From contig NZ_RIAS01000012.1 in NCBI RefSeq assembly GCF_003719335.1, forward strand, positions 1 through 64,000: a stretch of DNA of 64,000 nucleotides, given 5' to 3'. Within the stretch, counting starts at the first letter, position 1, and every line of letters begins with the position of its first letter. The notes below the pieces were generated by a model, which saw only the letters and a program-made list of their open reading frames with translations, was not told the origin of the DNA and did not search any database. Positions 8,137-16,280 of this stretch are shown in pieces. Made by a program: the position numbers and the translations under genes. Source of the stretch: Paenibacillus amylolyticus (GTDB lineage: Bacteria > Bacillota > Bacilli > Paenibacillales > Paenibacillaceae).

Positions 8137-9576
8137 TTAGCGGTTCAATACATCTGCGAGCAGTTGGTTGGCAAGGGCTGGATTCGCCTTGCCTTTACTT
8201 TCTTTCATAACCTGACCTACGAGGAAACCGATGGCCTTTTGTTTGCCAGCCTTGTAATCTTCGACAGATTGCGGATTGTTCGCAACGACCTGCTCTACAA
8301 TGGCGAGGATCGCTCCTTCGTCACTGATTTGCACAAGTCCTTTTTCTTCGACGATCTGCTGTGGAAGCTTGCCGCTCTCCAGCATTTCCTTGAATACAGT
8401 CTTAGCGATTTTGCTGTTGATGGTGCCTTTCTCCAGCAATCCGATCATCTCACCGAGTCCTTGCCCCGTCAGCGGAACTTGCGTTACCTCAAGGTTATTG
8501 GTGTTGAGGTAACCGAGCAGATCACCCATAATCCAGTTGGAAACGGATTTGGCATCCTGGGTATATTTCAGGCTGTCTTCAAACAGATCTGCAATTGCCT
8601 TGGAGGAGGTGATAACCTCGGCATCATAACTTGGCAGACTGTAATCCGCAGTGTACCGGGCTTTACGCTGATCCGGCAGTTCAGGAATGGACGCTCTGAT
8701 GCGTTCCTTCCATTCGACATCAATATGCAGTTTTACCAGATCCGGGTCTGGGAAATAACGATAGTCATGCGCCTGCTCTTTGCCACGCATTGACAAGGTT
8801 TTGCCCTGAGCCTCATCCCAGCGGCGTGTCTCTTGAACAACTTCTCCGCCGTCATCGAGAATTTCGGCCTGACGATATTGTTCATATTCCAGACCACGCT
8901 GTACACCACGGAAGGAGTTCATGTTTTTGAGCTCCGCCCGAGTGCCCAACTTCTCCTGACCATGTGGACGCAAGCTGATGTTGGCATCACAACGAAGTGA
9001 CCCCTCTTCCATCTTCACATCAGAAACATCACAGTACTGCATGATCGCACGAAGTTTTTCCAAATACGCACGCGCTTCTTCGGGAGAAGAAATCTCAGGT
9101 TCGGATACAATCTCTACCAGCGGAGTTCCGACACGGTTAAAGTCCACGAGAGAGGCATAACCACCATCTACGTGTGTGAGCTTTCCTGCATCCTCTTCCA
9201 GATGCAGACGTGTGATACCGATTCGTTTTGTTTCGCCGTTGACTTCGATATCAATCCAGCCATTCTCACCAATCGGCTGATCAAATTGTGAAATCTGATA
9301 CGCTTTAGGTGAATCCGGGTAGAAGTAGTTTTTACGGTCAAACTTGCTGACATCGGCGATTGTACAATTGAGAGCCATTGCGGCTTTCATCGCATAGTCA
9401 ACGGCCTGACGGTTCAGCACAGGCAATACGCCCGGGTGTCCGAGACAGACCGGACAGGTGTGTGTATTAGGCGGAGCTCCAAAAGCAGTGGAGCAGCCAC
9501 AGAAAATTTTGGAGTTGGTATGCAACTCCACGTGGACTTCAAGTCCAACGACCGTTTCGTATTTAGATGCGGACAT
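8137..9576 (-). CDS. gatB: Asp-tRNA(Asn)/Glu-tRNA(Gln) amidotransferase subunit B
   Basis: 479 residues, normal for GatB. The N-terminal kinase/transamidase part (about 1-290) carries GLEVHVEL, the metal-binding FCGCSTAF and HTCPVCLGHPGVLP cysteines, and KNYFYPDSPKAYQISQFD. A helical and tail domain follow (about 295-479, VSNWIMGDLLG...). GatB activates Glu-tRNA(Gln) or Asp-tRNA(Asn) by phosphorylation and accepts ammonia from GatA. It is last in the gatC-gatA-gatB operon; ATG has GGAGG 8 nt upstream, 26 bp after gatA. Confidence 0.98.
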   Translation of the reverse strand: MSASKYETVVGLEVHVELHTNSKIFCGCSTAFGAPPNTHTCPVCLGHPGVLPVLNRQAVDYAMKAAMALNCTIADVSKFDRKNYFYPDSPKAYQISQFDQPIGENGWIDIEVNGETKRIGITRLHLEEDAGKLTHVDGGYASLVDFNRVGTPLVEIVSEPEISSPEEARAYLEKLRAIMQYCDVSDVKMEEGSLRCDANISLRPHGQEKLGTRAELKNMNSFRGVQRGLEYEQYRQAEILDDGGEVVQETRRWDEAQGKTLSMRGKEQAHDYRYFPDPDLVKLHIDVEWKERIRASIPELPDQRKARYTADYSLPSYDAEVITSSKAIADLFEDSLKYTQDAKSVSNWIMGDLLGYLNTNNLEVTQVPLTGQGLGEMIGLLEKGTINSKIAKTVFKEMLESGKLPQQIVEEKGLVQISDEGAILAIVEQVVANNPQSVEDYKAGKQKAIGFLVGQVMKESKGKANPALANQLLADVLNR

Positions 9577-9602
9577 TTCTTATTACCTCCGTTCCGGGCA
9601 GT

Positions 9603-11060
9603 CTACAGCTGCGGACGCTGCTTGTGGAATGCTGTATTTTGTTCATACGCATGCGCTACGCGCAGTACGGTTGTTTCATCGAAAGCTTTACCGATAATCT
9701 GCAATCCAACAGGTAAACCATCTGCGAATCCGCAAGGAATGCTGACTGCTGGAACACCCGCCAAACTGACTGGGATCGTCAGAATGTCATTCAGATACAT
9801 CGTAAGTGGATTGTCTACCTGAGAACCCAATTTAAATGCCGTTGTAGGCGCAGTAGGCCCAATAATTACGTCATATTTGGCAAAAACATCATCGAAGTCC
9901 TGTTTGATCAGCGTGCGCACTTTTTGAGCTTTCAAATAATACGCATCATAATAACCGGAGCTGAGTGCGTAGGTTCCAAGCATAATACGACGTTTCACTT
10001 CCGGACCAAAGCCCTGACTTCTGGACTGATGATACAGATCCAGCAGATTCTCCGGATTGTCCGCACGTACACCGTAACGTACACCGTCAAAACGAGCCAA
10101 GTTGGAAGACGCCTCAGAAGAAGCGAGCAGATAATAGGTAGCTACTGCATATTCGGTATGCGGCAAGGATACCTCTTCCCATGTCGCTCCAAGTCCCTCC
10201 AGCACGTTCAGTGCGGCAAGAACTTTCTCTTTTACTTGCGGGTCTACACCTTCACCGATGTATTCCTTCGGTACGGCAATACGCAATCCTTTGACATCCC
10301 CTGTCAGTCCGCTCAAGTAATCCGGAATATCTACCTTGGCAGATGTCGAATCTTTAGCATCATAACCGGCAATGGCTTGCAACACATAAGCAGAATCTTC
10401 TACATTTTTGGTCAGTGGTCCGATTTGGTCGAGGGATGATGCAAAGGCCACCAAGCCAAAACGGGAAACCAGTCCATAAGTAGGCTTTAAACCGACGATT
10501 CCGCAATAGGAAGCAGGCTGACGAATAGAACCGCCCGTGTCTGATCCAAGTGTGAAGTACGCTTCTCCCGCAGCAACCGCTGCAGCAGATCCACCTGAGG
10601 AACCACCTGGGACACGATCAAGTGCCCAAGGATTATGCACAGGGGAGAAGCTGGAATTCTCGTTGGAACCGCCCATGGCAAATTCGTCCATATTAAGTTT
10701 ACCCAGGGTTACTGTATCCGCTGCCTTAAGCTTCTCGACAACCGTTGCATCATACACCGGGTCGAAATTGCGAAGGAACTGACTTCCGCAAGTCGTACGC
10801 AGTCCGTTCGTCACGATGTTATCTTTGATACCAACCGGTAAGCCAAACAGCAAACCTTTCTCTTCACCACTGACAAGTCGGTCATCCAGCTGACGAGCGC
10901 GTGCGCGTGCGTTCTCCTCGTCCAGTGTCAAATAAGCCTTCACTTTGTCATCATGCGCGCCGATATTCTGATACGCCTGATCGACCAGATCACTGACCGA
11001 TAGTTCTTTGGCGTGCAGCTTGTTATGTAACTCAGGCAACGATTGTTCAAATAAACTCAC
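9603..11060 (-). CDS. gatA: Asp-tRNA(Asn)/Glu-tRNA(Gln) amidotransferase subunit A
   Basis: 485 residues, an amidase-signature enzyme. The Ser-cisSer-Lys triad is visible as Lys in GLPVGIKDNI (about 79) and the Ser residues in PGGSSGGSAAA and GSDTGGSIRQPA (about 150-180). It hydrolyses glutamine and channels ammonia to GatB. Start GTG at 11060 with AGGAGG 9 nt upstream; a 27-bp gap separates it from gatC. Confidence 0.98.
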   Translation of the reverse strand: MSLFEQSLPELHNKLHAKELSVSDLVDQAYQNIGAHDDKVKAYLTLDEENARARARQLDDRLVSGEEKGLLFGLPVGIKDNIVTNGLRTTCGSQFLRNFDPVYDATVVEKLKAADTVTLGKLNMDEFAMGGSNENSSFSPVHNPWALDRVPGGSSGGSAAAVAAGEAYFTLGSDTGGSIRQPASYCGIVGLKPTYGLVSRFGLVAFASSLDQIGPLTKNVEDSAYVLQAIAGYDAKDSTSAKVDIPDYLSGLTGDVKGLRIAVPKEYIGEGVDPQVKEKVLAALNVLEGLGATWEEVSLPHTEYAVATYYLLASSEASSNLARFDGVRYGVRADNPENLLDLYHQSRSQGFGPEVKRRIMLGTYALSSGYYDAYYLKAQKVRTLIKQDFDDVFAKYDVIIGPTAPTTAFKLGSQVDNPLTMYLNDILTIPVSLAGVPAVSIPCGFADGLPVGLQIIGKAFDETTVLRVAHAYEQNTAFHKQRPQL

Positions 11061-11087
11061 AGTGCTTGTCCTCCTTCCAATTATCCG

Positions 11088-11375
11088 TTATTCCATCACA
11101 GCAGGCACTTTAAACTGCCCGTCTTCTTCATCTGGTGCGTTGTGCATCACCTGTTCTATGGACAGGCTTTCCTTGGTTTCATCCTCACGCATCACGTTGC
11201 TGACATGCAAAACGTGAGTTGTTGGCTCAATATTTTCCGTGTCCAGCTCGTTCAGCTTCTCTGCATATTTTAAGATCGCGTTCAGTTGACCTGTCAGCGT
11301 CTGTTCTTCTTCAGCAGTTAGATTAAGCCGAGCCAGCTTGGCCACATGCTGAACGTCATTGTTCGAAATACTCAT
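11088..11375 (-). CDS. gatC: Asp-tRNA(Asn)/Glu-tRNA(Gln) amidotransferase subunit C
   Basis: 95 residues, the usual size of GatC. The conserved N-terminal motif VQHVAKLARLNLTAEE and the central EPTTHV segment are present. GatC wraps around the GatA/GatB interface and stabilises the complex. It is first in the operon, with ATG preceded by GGAGG at 9 nt. Upstream (11421-11437) lies a small inverted repeat AAACGAA-GCG-TTCGTTT of unknown use. Confidence 0.97.
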   Translation of the reverse strand: MSISNNDVQHVAKLARLNLTAEEEQTLTGQLNAILKYAEKLNELDTENIEPTTHVLHVSNVMREDETKESLSIEQVMHNAPDEEDGQFKVPAVME

Positions 11376-11504
11376 TACCGGATGCCTCCTTCAATCGTTC
11401 TGTGCCTAAGACAAACCTGCAAACGAAGCGTTCGTTTAACGGGCTAAAGTCCCAAGATAACTTTTCTAATTATAGGTGAGATAGGTCGACAATTCAATGC
11501 AAAA

Positions 11505-11535
11505 GCAAAAAAGGAGCCGGCATCAGCCGACTCCT
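11505..11535 (-). terminator. terminator after 127-aa gene
   Basis: Minus-strand stem GGAGTCGGC-TGAT-GCCGGCTCC (one G-U pair) followed by TTTTTT, 14 bp beyond the stop at 11549. Confidence 0.9.
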
Positions 11536-11548
11536 GAAATACTAGTCC

Positions 11549-11932
11549 TTAAATCCACGCACGCAGATTAACCTGCTTTATAAAATCCGCCTGAGACATT
11601 ACATCAATCGCGGTTTCTTCTTCCTCTTCCACAGCTTGAGGCTCCCCGTTCATCAGTTGATGAAACAGCTTCTCATTATGTGTCGCAAGGGCGTAATCTA
11701 TCAACGCTTCTCGCTCGACCCGCTCAGCTTCCTGCTTCAGCAGAACCTCTTCCAGATCGATGTCGCCGGATGGAACAAAAAAGTTCCGATTAACCAGCGG
11801 CACTCGAAGCACGTAATCGAACGCATTGTCCGGATTCCGGTCATAAGCGATGATGTATCCATATTCCCCCACAGGAAGATTCTGCTCAAACGCATCCGCG
11901 ACGATGACAACCTTCTCTCCTAATCGTAGCAT
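11549..11932 (-). CDS. conserved protein of unknown function
   Basis: 127 residues, soluble and acidic. The N-terminal half is beta-rich and SH3-like (LRLGEKVVIVADAF, GEYGYIIAYDRN, FDYVLRVP); the C-terminal half is helical with a Glu-rich stretch. I do not recognise a family. ATG has GGAGG 7 nt upstream and an own terminator follows, so it is probably monocistronic and really expressed. Confidence 0.7.
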   Translation of the reverse strand: MLRLGEKVVIVADAFEQNLPVGEYGYIIAYDRNPDNAFDYVLRVPLVNRNFFVPSGDIDLEEVLLKQEAERVEREALIDYALATHNEKLFHQLMNGEPQAVEEEEETAIDVMSQADFIKQVNLRAWI

Positions 11933-12094
11933 CGTCTAACCTCCTGGTAGTCTATCATTCATATTTATTTGTATAGTCTACTAGAAAAGAATAACGATGT
12001 CTAGGAATACTAGATTTAAACAACATATTTGTGCAAAATCTTTTTCGAGTTTTTCTCAAGATAACCCCGATCGTTCCCATATCATCTGTTATGT

Positions 12095-12319
12095 TTACTT
12101 CTTGCTGCGTCGTTTCATGTCTGTACGAATCACAACTAACCAGTATATTAGCAGTGGACCTGGAACGCTAGTTATCCCCCACAATCCCCATAACCAAGGA
12201 AAACGGCCTCGTTTACGTGCATCCAGAAAGATCCATGTTCCTTGAAACAACAGCAGAAGTGCAAGGAATACAAGCAGAACCGGAGGAATCTCTTCTAATG
12301 AATAATGCAATCTATTCAT
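12095..12319 (-). CDS. YxlD/YxlE-like antisigma-Y component
   Basis: 74 residues with two membrane segments (about 12-31 and 45-62) separated by the LDARKRGRFPWLWGLWG loop, a pattern seen in PLDc_N-type YxlD/YxlE proteins. In B. subtilis YxlD and YxlE act with YxlC to hold SigY inactive. Its start overlaps the end of the yxlC-like gene by 8 bp, implying translational coupling. It closes the operon; no YxlF/YxlG-type ABC transporter follows here. Confidence 0.72.
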   Translation of the reverse strand: MNRLHYSLEEIPPVLLVFLALLLLFQGTWIFLDARKRGRFPWLWGLWGITSVPGPLLIYWLVVIRTDMKRRSKK

Positions 12320-12650
12320 GATGCATCGTCTCCTTCCTGTGCCGGACCAACCATAATGCAGCTACAATAACAGCAATGACTGTACCCAGAACTTGTATAC
12401 CCAAGTACACGGCAGGAGAAGAAACAAACAATAACGTTGCCAGTGTAATTACCATCAGAGCGACGAGCCAGAAGCAGATGATTTCAACCAGATTGGCTCT
12501 GCGCTTAATACGTCTTTGTTCCCTTACACGGGATTCAAGTGTTGCCAAGGATGGAATATCAGCAGGTTCACAGACATCATCCAGCGCTCTCATAGATTGC
12601 TGTAATCGCCGTACGATTTCCTGATCCTGTGACTCATTCGATCTGCTCAT
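12312..12650 (-). CDS. yxlC: YxlC-family SigY regulator
   Basis: 112 residues. A soluble N-terminal segment (about 1-50, with QEIVRRLQQSMRALDDVCEP) precedes two membrane helices (about 54-75 and 81-101). YxlC proteins are negative regulators of SigY; the N-terminal segment would face the cytoplasm and the sigma factor. The gene begins 1 bp after the sigY stop, and its end overlaps the next membrane gene by 8 bp. Confidence 0.78.
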   Translation of the reverse strand: MSRSNESQDQEIVRRLQQSMRALDDVCEPADIPSLATLESRVREQRRIKRRANLVEIICFWLVALMVITLATLLFVSSPAVYLGIQVLGTVIAVIVAALWLVRHRKETMHHE

Positions 12651-12651
12651 T

Positions 12652-13182
12652 TTATTCCAGCTCCTTTCTTAATTGACGGAGACCATATGCTGTCCGAGAC
12701 TTTGCTGTTCCAGCAGGTATGCCCAACATATCGCCGATCTCATCGTAACTATAACCATAATAATGTTTCAGAAGCACAGTAATGCGATGCTCAGGGGTTA
12801 GCCTCGTCATCGCGTCCATGACGTCTGTCCATTCCTCGTTTCGACTTTCGAGTTGCCAGCGAAAACGACGGATGCCCTGATGGCGAATCAAGTCAATCCA
12901 GCTCTGCTCCCGCTTCTTTCGTCTGGTTCTGTCAATGTAGATACGGGTTCCGATAGTGATCATCCATGATGAAAATGCTGATGTGCCATCATAACGCCGA
13001 ATATTTTCCATACAGCGTACCATCGTGTCCTGCACAATCTCTTCAGCGAGATTAGGATCCATCGTAACTTTCACAAGATATTTATAAACAAACGAGTAAT
13101 GTCGCTGTAGTAGTGATGCAAGTGCACTGTCATCGCCCTCCGCCGCTCTACGCACTTCCTCCAATTCAGCTGTTCTCATCAT
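12652..13182 (-). CDS. sigY: ECF RNA polymerase sigma factor, SigY type
   Basis: 176 residues. Region 2 (about 20-90) includes HYSFVYKYLVKVT and AEEIVQDTMVRCMENIRRYDG; region 4 (about 115-170) includes LTPEHRITVLLKHYYGYSYDEIGDMLGI and a C-terminal AKSRTAYGLRQLRKEL helix-turn-helix. The adjacent YxlC-like gene identifies it as SigY type. Start chosen at the first of two adjacent ATG codons (13182 or 13179), after GGGTG with 6-9 nt spacing. An ECF-type promoter lies upstream at 13216-13243. Confidence 0.85.
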   Translation of the reverse strand: MMRTAELEEVRRAAEGDDSALASLLQRHYSFVYKYLVKVTMDPNLAEEIVQDTMVRCMENIRRYDGTSAFSSWMITIGTRIYIDRTRRKKREQSWIDLIRHQGIRRFRWQLESRNEEWTDVMDAMTRLTPEHRITVLLKHYYGYSYDEIGDMLGIPAGTAKSRTAYGLRQLRKELE

Positions 13183-13215
13183 GATAATCACCCGCTTCCT
13201 GTTCAATCTAAAGGT

Positions 13216-13243
13216 AATACGATAGACTACGCTCAAACGTTCA
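13216..13243 (-). promoter_or_regulatory. ECF promoter of sigY operon
   Basis: Minus-strand -35 TGAACG (TGAACGTT overall), 16-nt spacer, -10 CGTATT. It resembles the TGAACGTT/CGTC type of promoter used by SigY for autoregulation, and lies about 35 bp upstream of the chosen start. Confidence 0.6.
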
Positions 13244-13322
13244 ACGCAAAATGAGATGTTTTTTAAGGAACTTTATTTTCGAAAATTTCCGGGTAATATG
13301 AATACGACAATTTCCCGGGCAA

Positions 13323-13688
13323 TCAGACTCCATTTCGGTAATCTTGCAGTTTGTCGAACCACCGCTGATCACGGGCTCCTTTCTGCAACACACGACTGGT
13401 CCATATATTTTGCTGAAATATGAGGTCTGGTTTAGTACGATCTAACTTAGAATGCCTCTGATCAGAGCGCGATTGCTTTGCTTTTTTTAAAATGGAATGA
13501 TCTGAGTCAGTATAAGGATGACCTACACTCCAATGGGGATGTTTATTTCTATAAATTGGATTCAAACTGCTATTAGGTATGTATGCTTTCTGATGAACTG
13601 CTTCCTTAATAACCGAATTCATGACGGAATGTAACTCACGTCGTCGATCATCAAGACATGTGTATTCTGGTTGCTGCGGCTGAAACAT
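13323..13688 (-). CDS. hypothetical protein
   Basis: 121 residues, basic and rich in Gln, His, Arg and Asn, with no membrane segment or known motif. ATG at 13688 is preceded by GGAG at 9 nt; an upstream in-frame ATG (13736) has no ribosome binding site. I do not recognise a family. Reading frame length and ribosome binding site support expression, but composition is unusual for the window. Confidence 0.5.
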   Translation of the reverse strand: MFQPQQPEYTCLDDRRRELHSVMNSVIKEAVHQKAYIPNSSLNPIYRNKHPHWSVGHPYTDSDHSILKKAKQSRSDQRHSKLDRTKPDLIFQQNIWTSRVLQKGARDQRWFDKLQDYRNGV

Positions 13689-13779
13689 GTTTATTTTCTC
13701 CACATCATTCTCCCTCACTCTCTCTTCTGAATACATATTTCTTATATTCTTCTAAATCCAGCTAAAAAAGGCTGAAAAC

Positions 13780-13820
13780 AAAAAAAAGAACGCAAACCGG
13801 GTATAGACCACAGTCTGCGT
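13780..13820 (-). terminator. probable terminator after MBL hydrolase operon
   Basis: Minus-strand stem ACGCAGA...TTTGCGT (one G-U) with a long loop followed by TTCTTTTTTTT. It lies about 130 bp beyond the 13949 stop. Confidence 0.5.
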
Positions 13821-13948
13821 GCTTCGCAAGTTAGGGTATTTCTATTCAACGCTTTAGTTAAGTGATGCCTTAACGCTTGTAACAACTAATTGCTATTCTA
13901 ATGAAAAAGCTGACACTTGTCCAGACTTAATTCATATATTCTGTCGAA

Positions 13949-14581
13949 TTATCTTGCAGGAACGTAAGGATTATTCTGTTTCTCATATCCTATCGTTGTT
14001 TTGGGACCGTGTCCCGGATATACCTTAACCTCATCGGGGAAACGATACAACTTATTCTGAATAGAGTCCACCAGATCACGTTCACGTCCACCTGTGAGGT
14101 CCGTTCTGCCTACGCCCATTCGGAACAACACATCCCCGGCAAACAGATCATTTTCGCATAGGAGACTGACACTGCCTGGAGAATGGCCTGGCGTATGGTA
14201 TACCTGAAACGTGTGGCCAATCAATTGCAGCTTCTGACCTTCATCCAAGGCAAACTCTGCCGGTTTCGCTGTAATCGGTGGTGTTACTTGCGGCCAGTTC
14301 AGCGACCCGTTCAGCTTGGCCGTAGTCAGCCAGTCACTTTCCAGATCATGCAAGTAGACGGGACAGCCCTTCAGCTTACGAATCTCCTCCAGACCGCCGA
14401 TGTGATCGAAATGAGCATGGGTCAGAAGAATCGCTTCAATCTCCAGATCCTGAATAGCCTTGAGCAACGGGCCAGGATTCATGCCTGGGTCAACTATAAC
14501 AGCTTTACCCGGGTCCTCACCCTGTAACAGGTAGGCATTGGTTTGCATCGGCCCGAGCGTAAATGTACGAATGTTAAGCAT
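13949..14581 (-). CDS. MBL-fold hydrolase, glyoxalase II-like
   Basis: 210 residues. Metal-binding motif THAHFDHIGG (54-63), a further His in YHTPGHSPGS, Asp in LFAGDVLF and the C-terminal VYPGHGP motif define a complete dinuclear metallo-beta-lactamase fold like B. subtilis YqgX, a hydroxyacylglutathione-hydrolase-like thioester hydrolase. The substrate is unproven. It begins 5 bp after the thioredoxin-like gene, so the three genes 15773 to 13949 form an operon. Confidence 0.88.
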   Translation of the reverse strand: MLNIRTFTLGPMQTNAYLLQGEDPGKAVIVDPGMNPGPLLKAIQDLEIEAILLTHAHFDHIGGLEEIRKLKGCPVYLHDLESDWLTTAKLNGSLNWPQVTPPITAKPAEFALDEGQKLQLIGHTFQVYHTPGHSPGSVSLLCENDLFAGDVLFRMGVGRTDLTGGRERDLVDSIQNKLYRFPDEVKVYPGHGPKTTIGYEKQNNPYVPAR

Positions 14582-14586
14582 ATGAA

Positions 14587-15156
14587 TTAAAAACCCGAAA
14601 TCAGTTCACGCAACTCACGAATGATCACTGCATGGGACTCCGTTCCTTCCCCATAACGTTTCATAATCTCTTTGCGCGCTTCGGCCATGTTATCCTGGTA
14701 GTCTGCAGCTTCACGGTCAGGATTCAGTCGTTTGAACTCGACCATGACCTCTTGTACGTGTTGCGGACGCGGCCCCCATTGACCAAGCACATGTCCGCCT
14801 GTATCTGCTACGATCACAATCGGCACAGAACGGCCGCCCATCGTCAGGAATTCATCCATCACATCCGGATGATTTTCCATAATCAGAACCTCAGTCGGGA
14901 TGCCTGAAATCTCCAGCGCCTGAAACACAACCGGAATATTACGTACTACGTCACCACACCAATCTACTGCCAGAATGAGCACACGAAGGTCGTCACGATA
15001 GTTCAAACTTTCGAAAAACTCACGATCCTCTTCGCTTGCCCAGACAAAGCTGTCATAGTTCGCCTGAAATTCACTTTGATTTTTGGTCATACTTGCGATA
15101 AATTCCTTCGGAGGCAAGCCTTTACCGAATTTGTGAGACAAGTTAGGTTTGGACAT
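14587..15156 (-). CDS. thioredoxin-family protein with single Cys
   Basis: 189 residues, similar to the Thioredoxin_9 family. Fold markers are LRVLILAVDWCGDVVRNIPV (about 60-79) and the cis-proline loop GGRSVPIVIVAD. The usual WCxxC is WCGDVV here, so the second redox cysteine is absent. This may be a non-canonical thiol protein rather than a disulfide reductase. Its start overlaps the DedA stop by 1 nt (TAATG), which suggests coupled translation. Confidence 0.8.
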   Translation of the reverse strand: MSKPNLSHKFGKGLPPKEFIASMTKNQSEFQANYDSFVWASEEDREFFESLNYRDDLRVLILAVDWCGDVVRNIPVVFQALEISGIPTEVLIMENHPDVMDEFLTMGGRSVPIVIVADTGGHVLGQWGPRPQHVQEVMVEFKRLNPDREAADYQDNMAEARKEIMKRYGEGTESHAVIIRELRELISGF

Positions 15157-15773
15157 TACTTCACACTTCCTCTCTTTTTACGTACATTCATCCATTTGAT
15201 AACAACATAAATAATCATAAGAGCGAGCGCGACAAGCAAGATCGGCGTAATAAACGGTGCCGCTTTCTCATCTACATGCTTCCACTGGTCTCCGAGAATC
15301 ATCCCTAAATATATAAACAATGCAGTCCAAGGTATAACAGCGAGTGTGGTCAGCAGAATGAATTTGCCTGTGTGCATTTTCGTGATGCCAGCCGGAATGG
15401 AAATCGCATGCCTTACGACCGGAACAAATCGCGCAGTGAAAATAACACCTGTCCCATACTTGCGGAACCACTCTTCGGAATGATCGATGTGTTTTTTCTG
15501 GATCAATATGTATTTACCGTAGCGCTCAAGTACAGGTCTGCCACCATAACGGCCAATCCAGTAAATAAACAGCTGAGCCAGCACTCCGCCCACTGTACCA
15601 AAAATCATCGCACCGAAGAAGTTAATGTTATGCTGAGAAACGAGAAAACCACCATATGCCAGCACAATTTCACTTGGGATAACTTCCAGCATTAACCCGA
15701 GCATGATGCCAAAGTATCCGAGACTTTGAATCCAGTCGAATAATTGGCTGACAATGTTATGAATAACGTCCAT
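15156..15773 (-). CDS. DedA family membrane protein
   Basis: 205 residues with about five hydrophobic segments. DedA/SNARE-associated signatures are visible: EVIPSEIVLAYGG near the N-terminus, GRYGGRPVLERYGKY, and FTARFVPVVRHAISIPAG, the conserved [F/Y]xRxxP-type arginine motif. Related proteins (UptA, PetA) flip undecaprenyl phosphate or phospholipids; which lipid is handled here is unknown. First gene of a three-gene operon. Confidence 0.88.
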   Translation of the reverse strand: MDVIHNIVSQLFDWIQSLGYFGIMLGLMLEVIPSEIVLAYGGFLVSQHNINFFGAMIFGTVGGVLAQLFIYWIGRYGGRPVLERYGKYILIQKKHIDHSEEWFRKYGTGVIFTARFVPVVRHAISIPAGITKMHTGKFILLTTLAVIPWTALFIYLGMILGDQWKHVDEKAAPFITPILLVALALMIIYVVIKWMNVRKKRGSVK

Positions 15774-15932
15774 CTCAACCCTCTTTCTTTTTCCTGAATG
15801 GCGGTGCCTTGCTGCACCTTGGATGTTCGTCCTTATTTTATCACAGCCCCCTGAACGTGGCTACTTGCGAGAACGGGACAGTATCCCGCAGGCACTGCTC
15901 CGCATATGGTATGGAGAGAGGAGTGTGGGAAC

Positions 15933-16280
15933 GTGTCATTTAAATCCACGCCCGGGTCTCCCCCGGTCAAGCATAAGCAATCCGGACAACAGCTGCCCTC
16001 TGCCCGCGGTATTCGCCGTGCCTGCAGCAAGGAATTATATCGGACAGCCAAGAGGCTGAAACTGTACATCTCTCCAGAACGCATGGAGCAGGCCGAGGAA
16101 AAATACTACGCCAAAGTTATTGCGAATCTGCTCTGGATTGGAGAAAACCGCAATGACCGCAAAAAACTGTGCGAATGGTGGAATACCGAAGTCAGCGCAG
16201 ATATTGCTGCGCTCTGGGACGTTGAGGTTGAACCGTTGAAAGAAGCATTCAAACATGCTTTTGGTGGTTACCGTCTGTAG
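15933..16280 (+). CDS. conserved protein of unknown function
   Basis: 115 residues, basic. The core ARGIRRACSKELYRTAKRLK followed by LYISPERMEQAEE and NRNDRKKLCEWWNTEV looks like a compact helical, possibly nucleic-acid-associated protein, but I know no function. GTG at 15933 has GGAG 9 nt upstream; an in-frame ATG at 15906 has none. Its last 32 bp overlap the end of the convergent O-antigen-ligase-like gene. Confidence 0.65.
   Translation: MSFKSTPGSPPVKHKQSGQQLPSARGIRRACSKELYRTAKRLKLYISPERMEQAEEKYYAKVIANLLWIGENRNDRKKLCEWWNTEVSADIAALWDVEVEPLKEAFKHAFGGYRL

Noticed and set aside
8002..8793. 263-codon plus-strand open frame antisense to gatB
   Set aside because: It lies inside gatB, has no recognisable domain, and gatB's conservation fixes the real frame.
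11421..11437. T-box or riboswitch upstream of gatC
   Set aside because: Only a 7-3-7 palindrome is seen; no T-box sequence or terminator/antiterminator pair is present.
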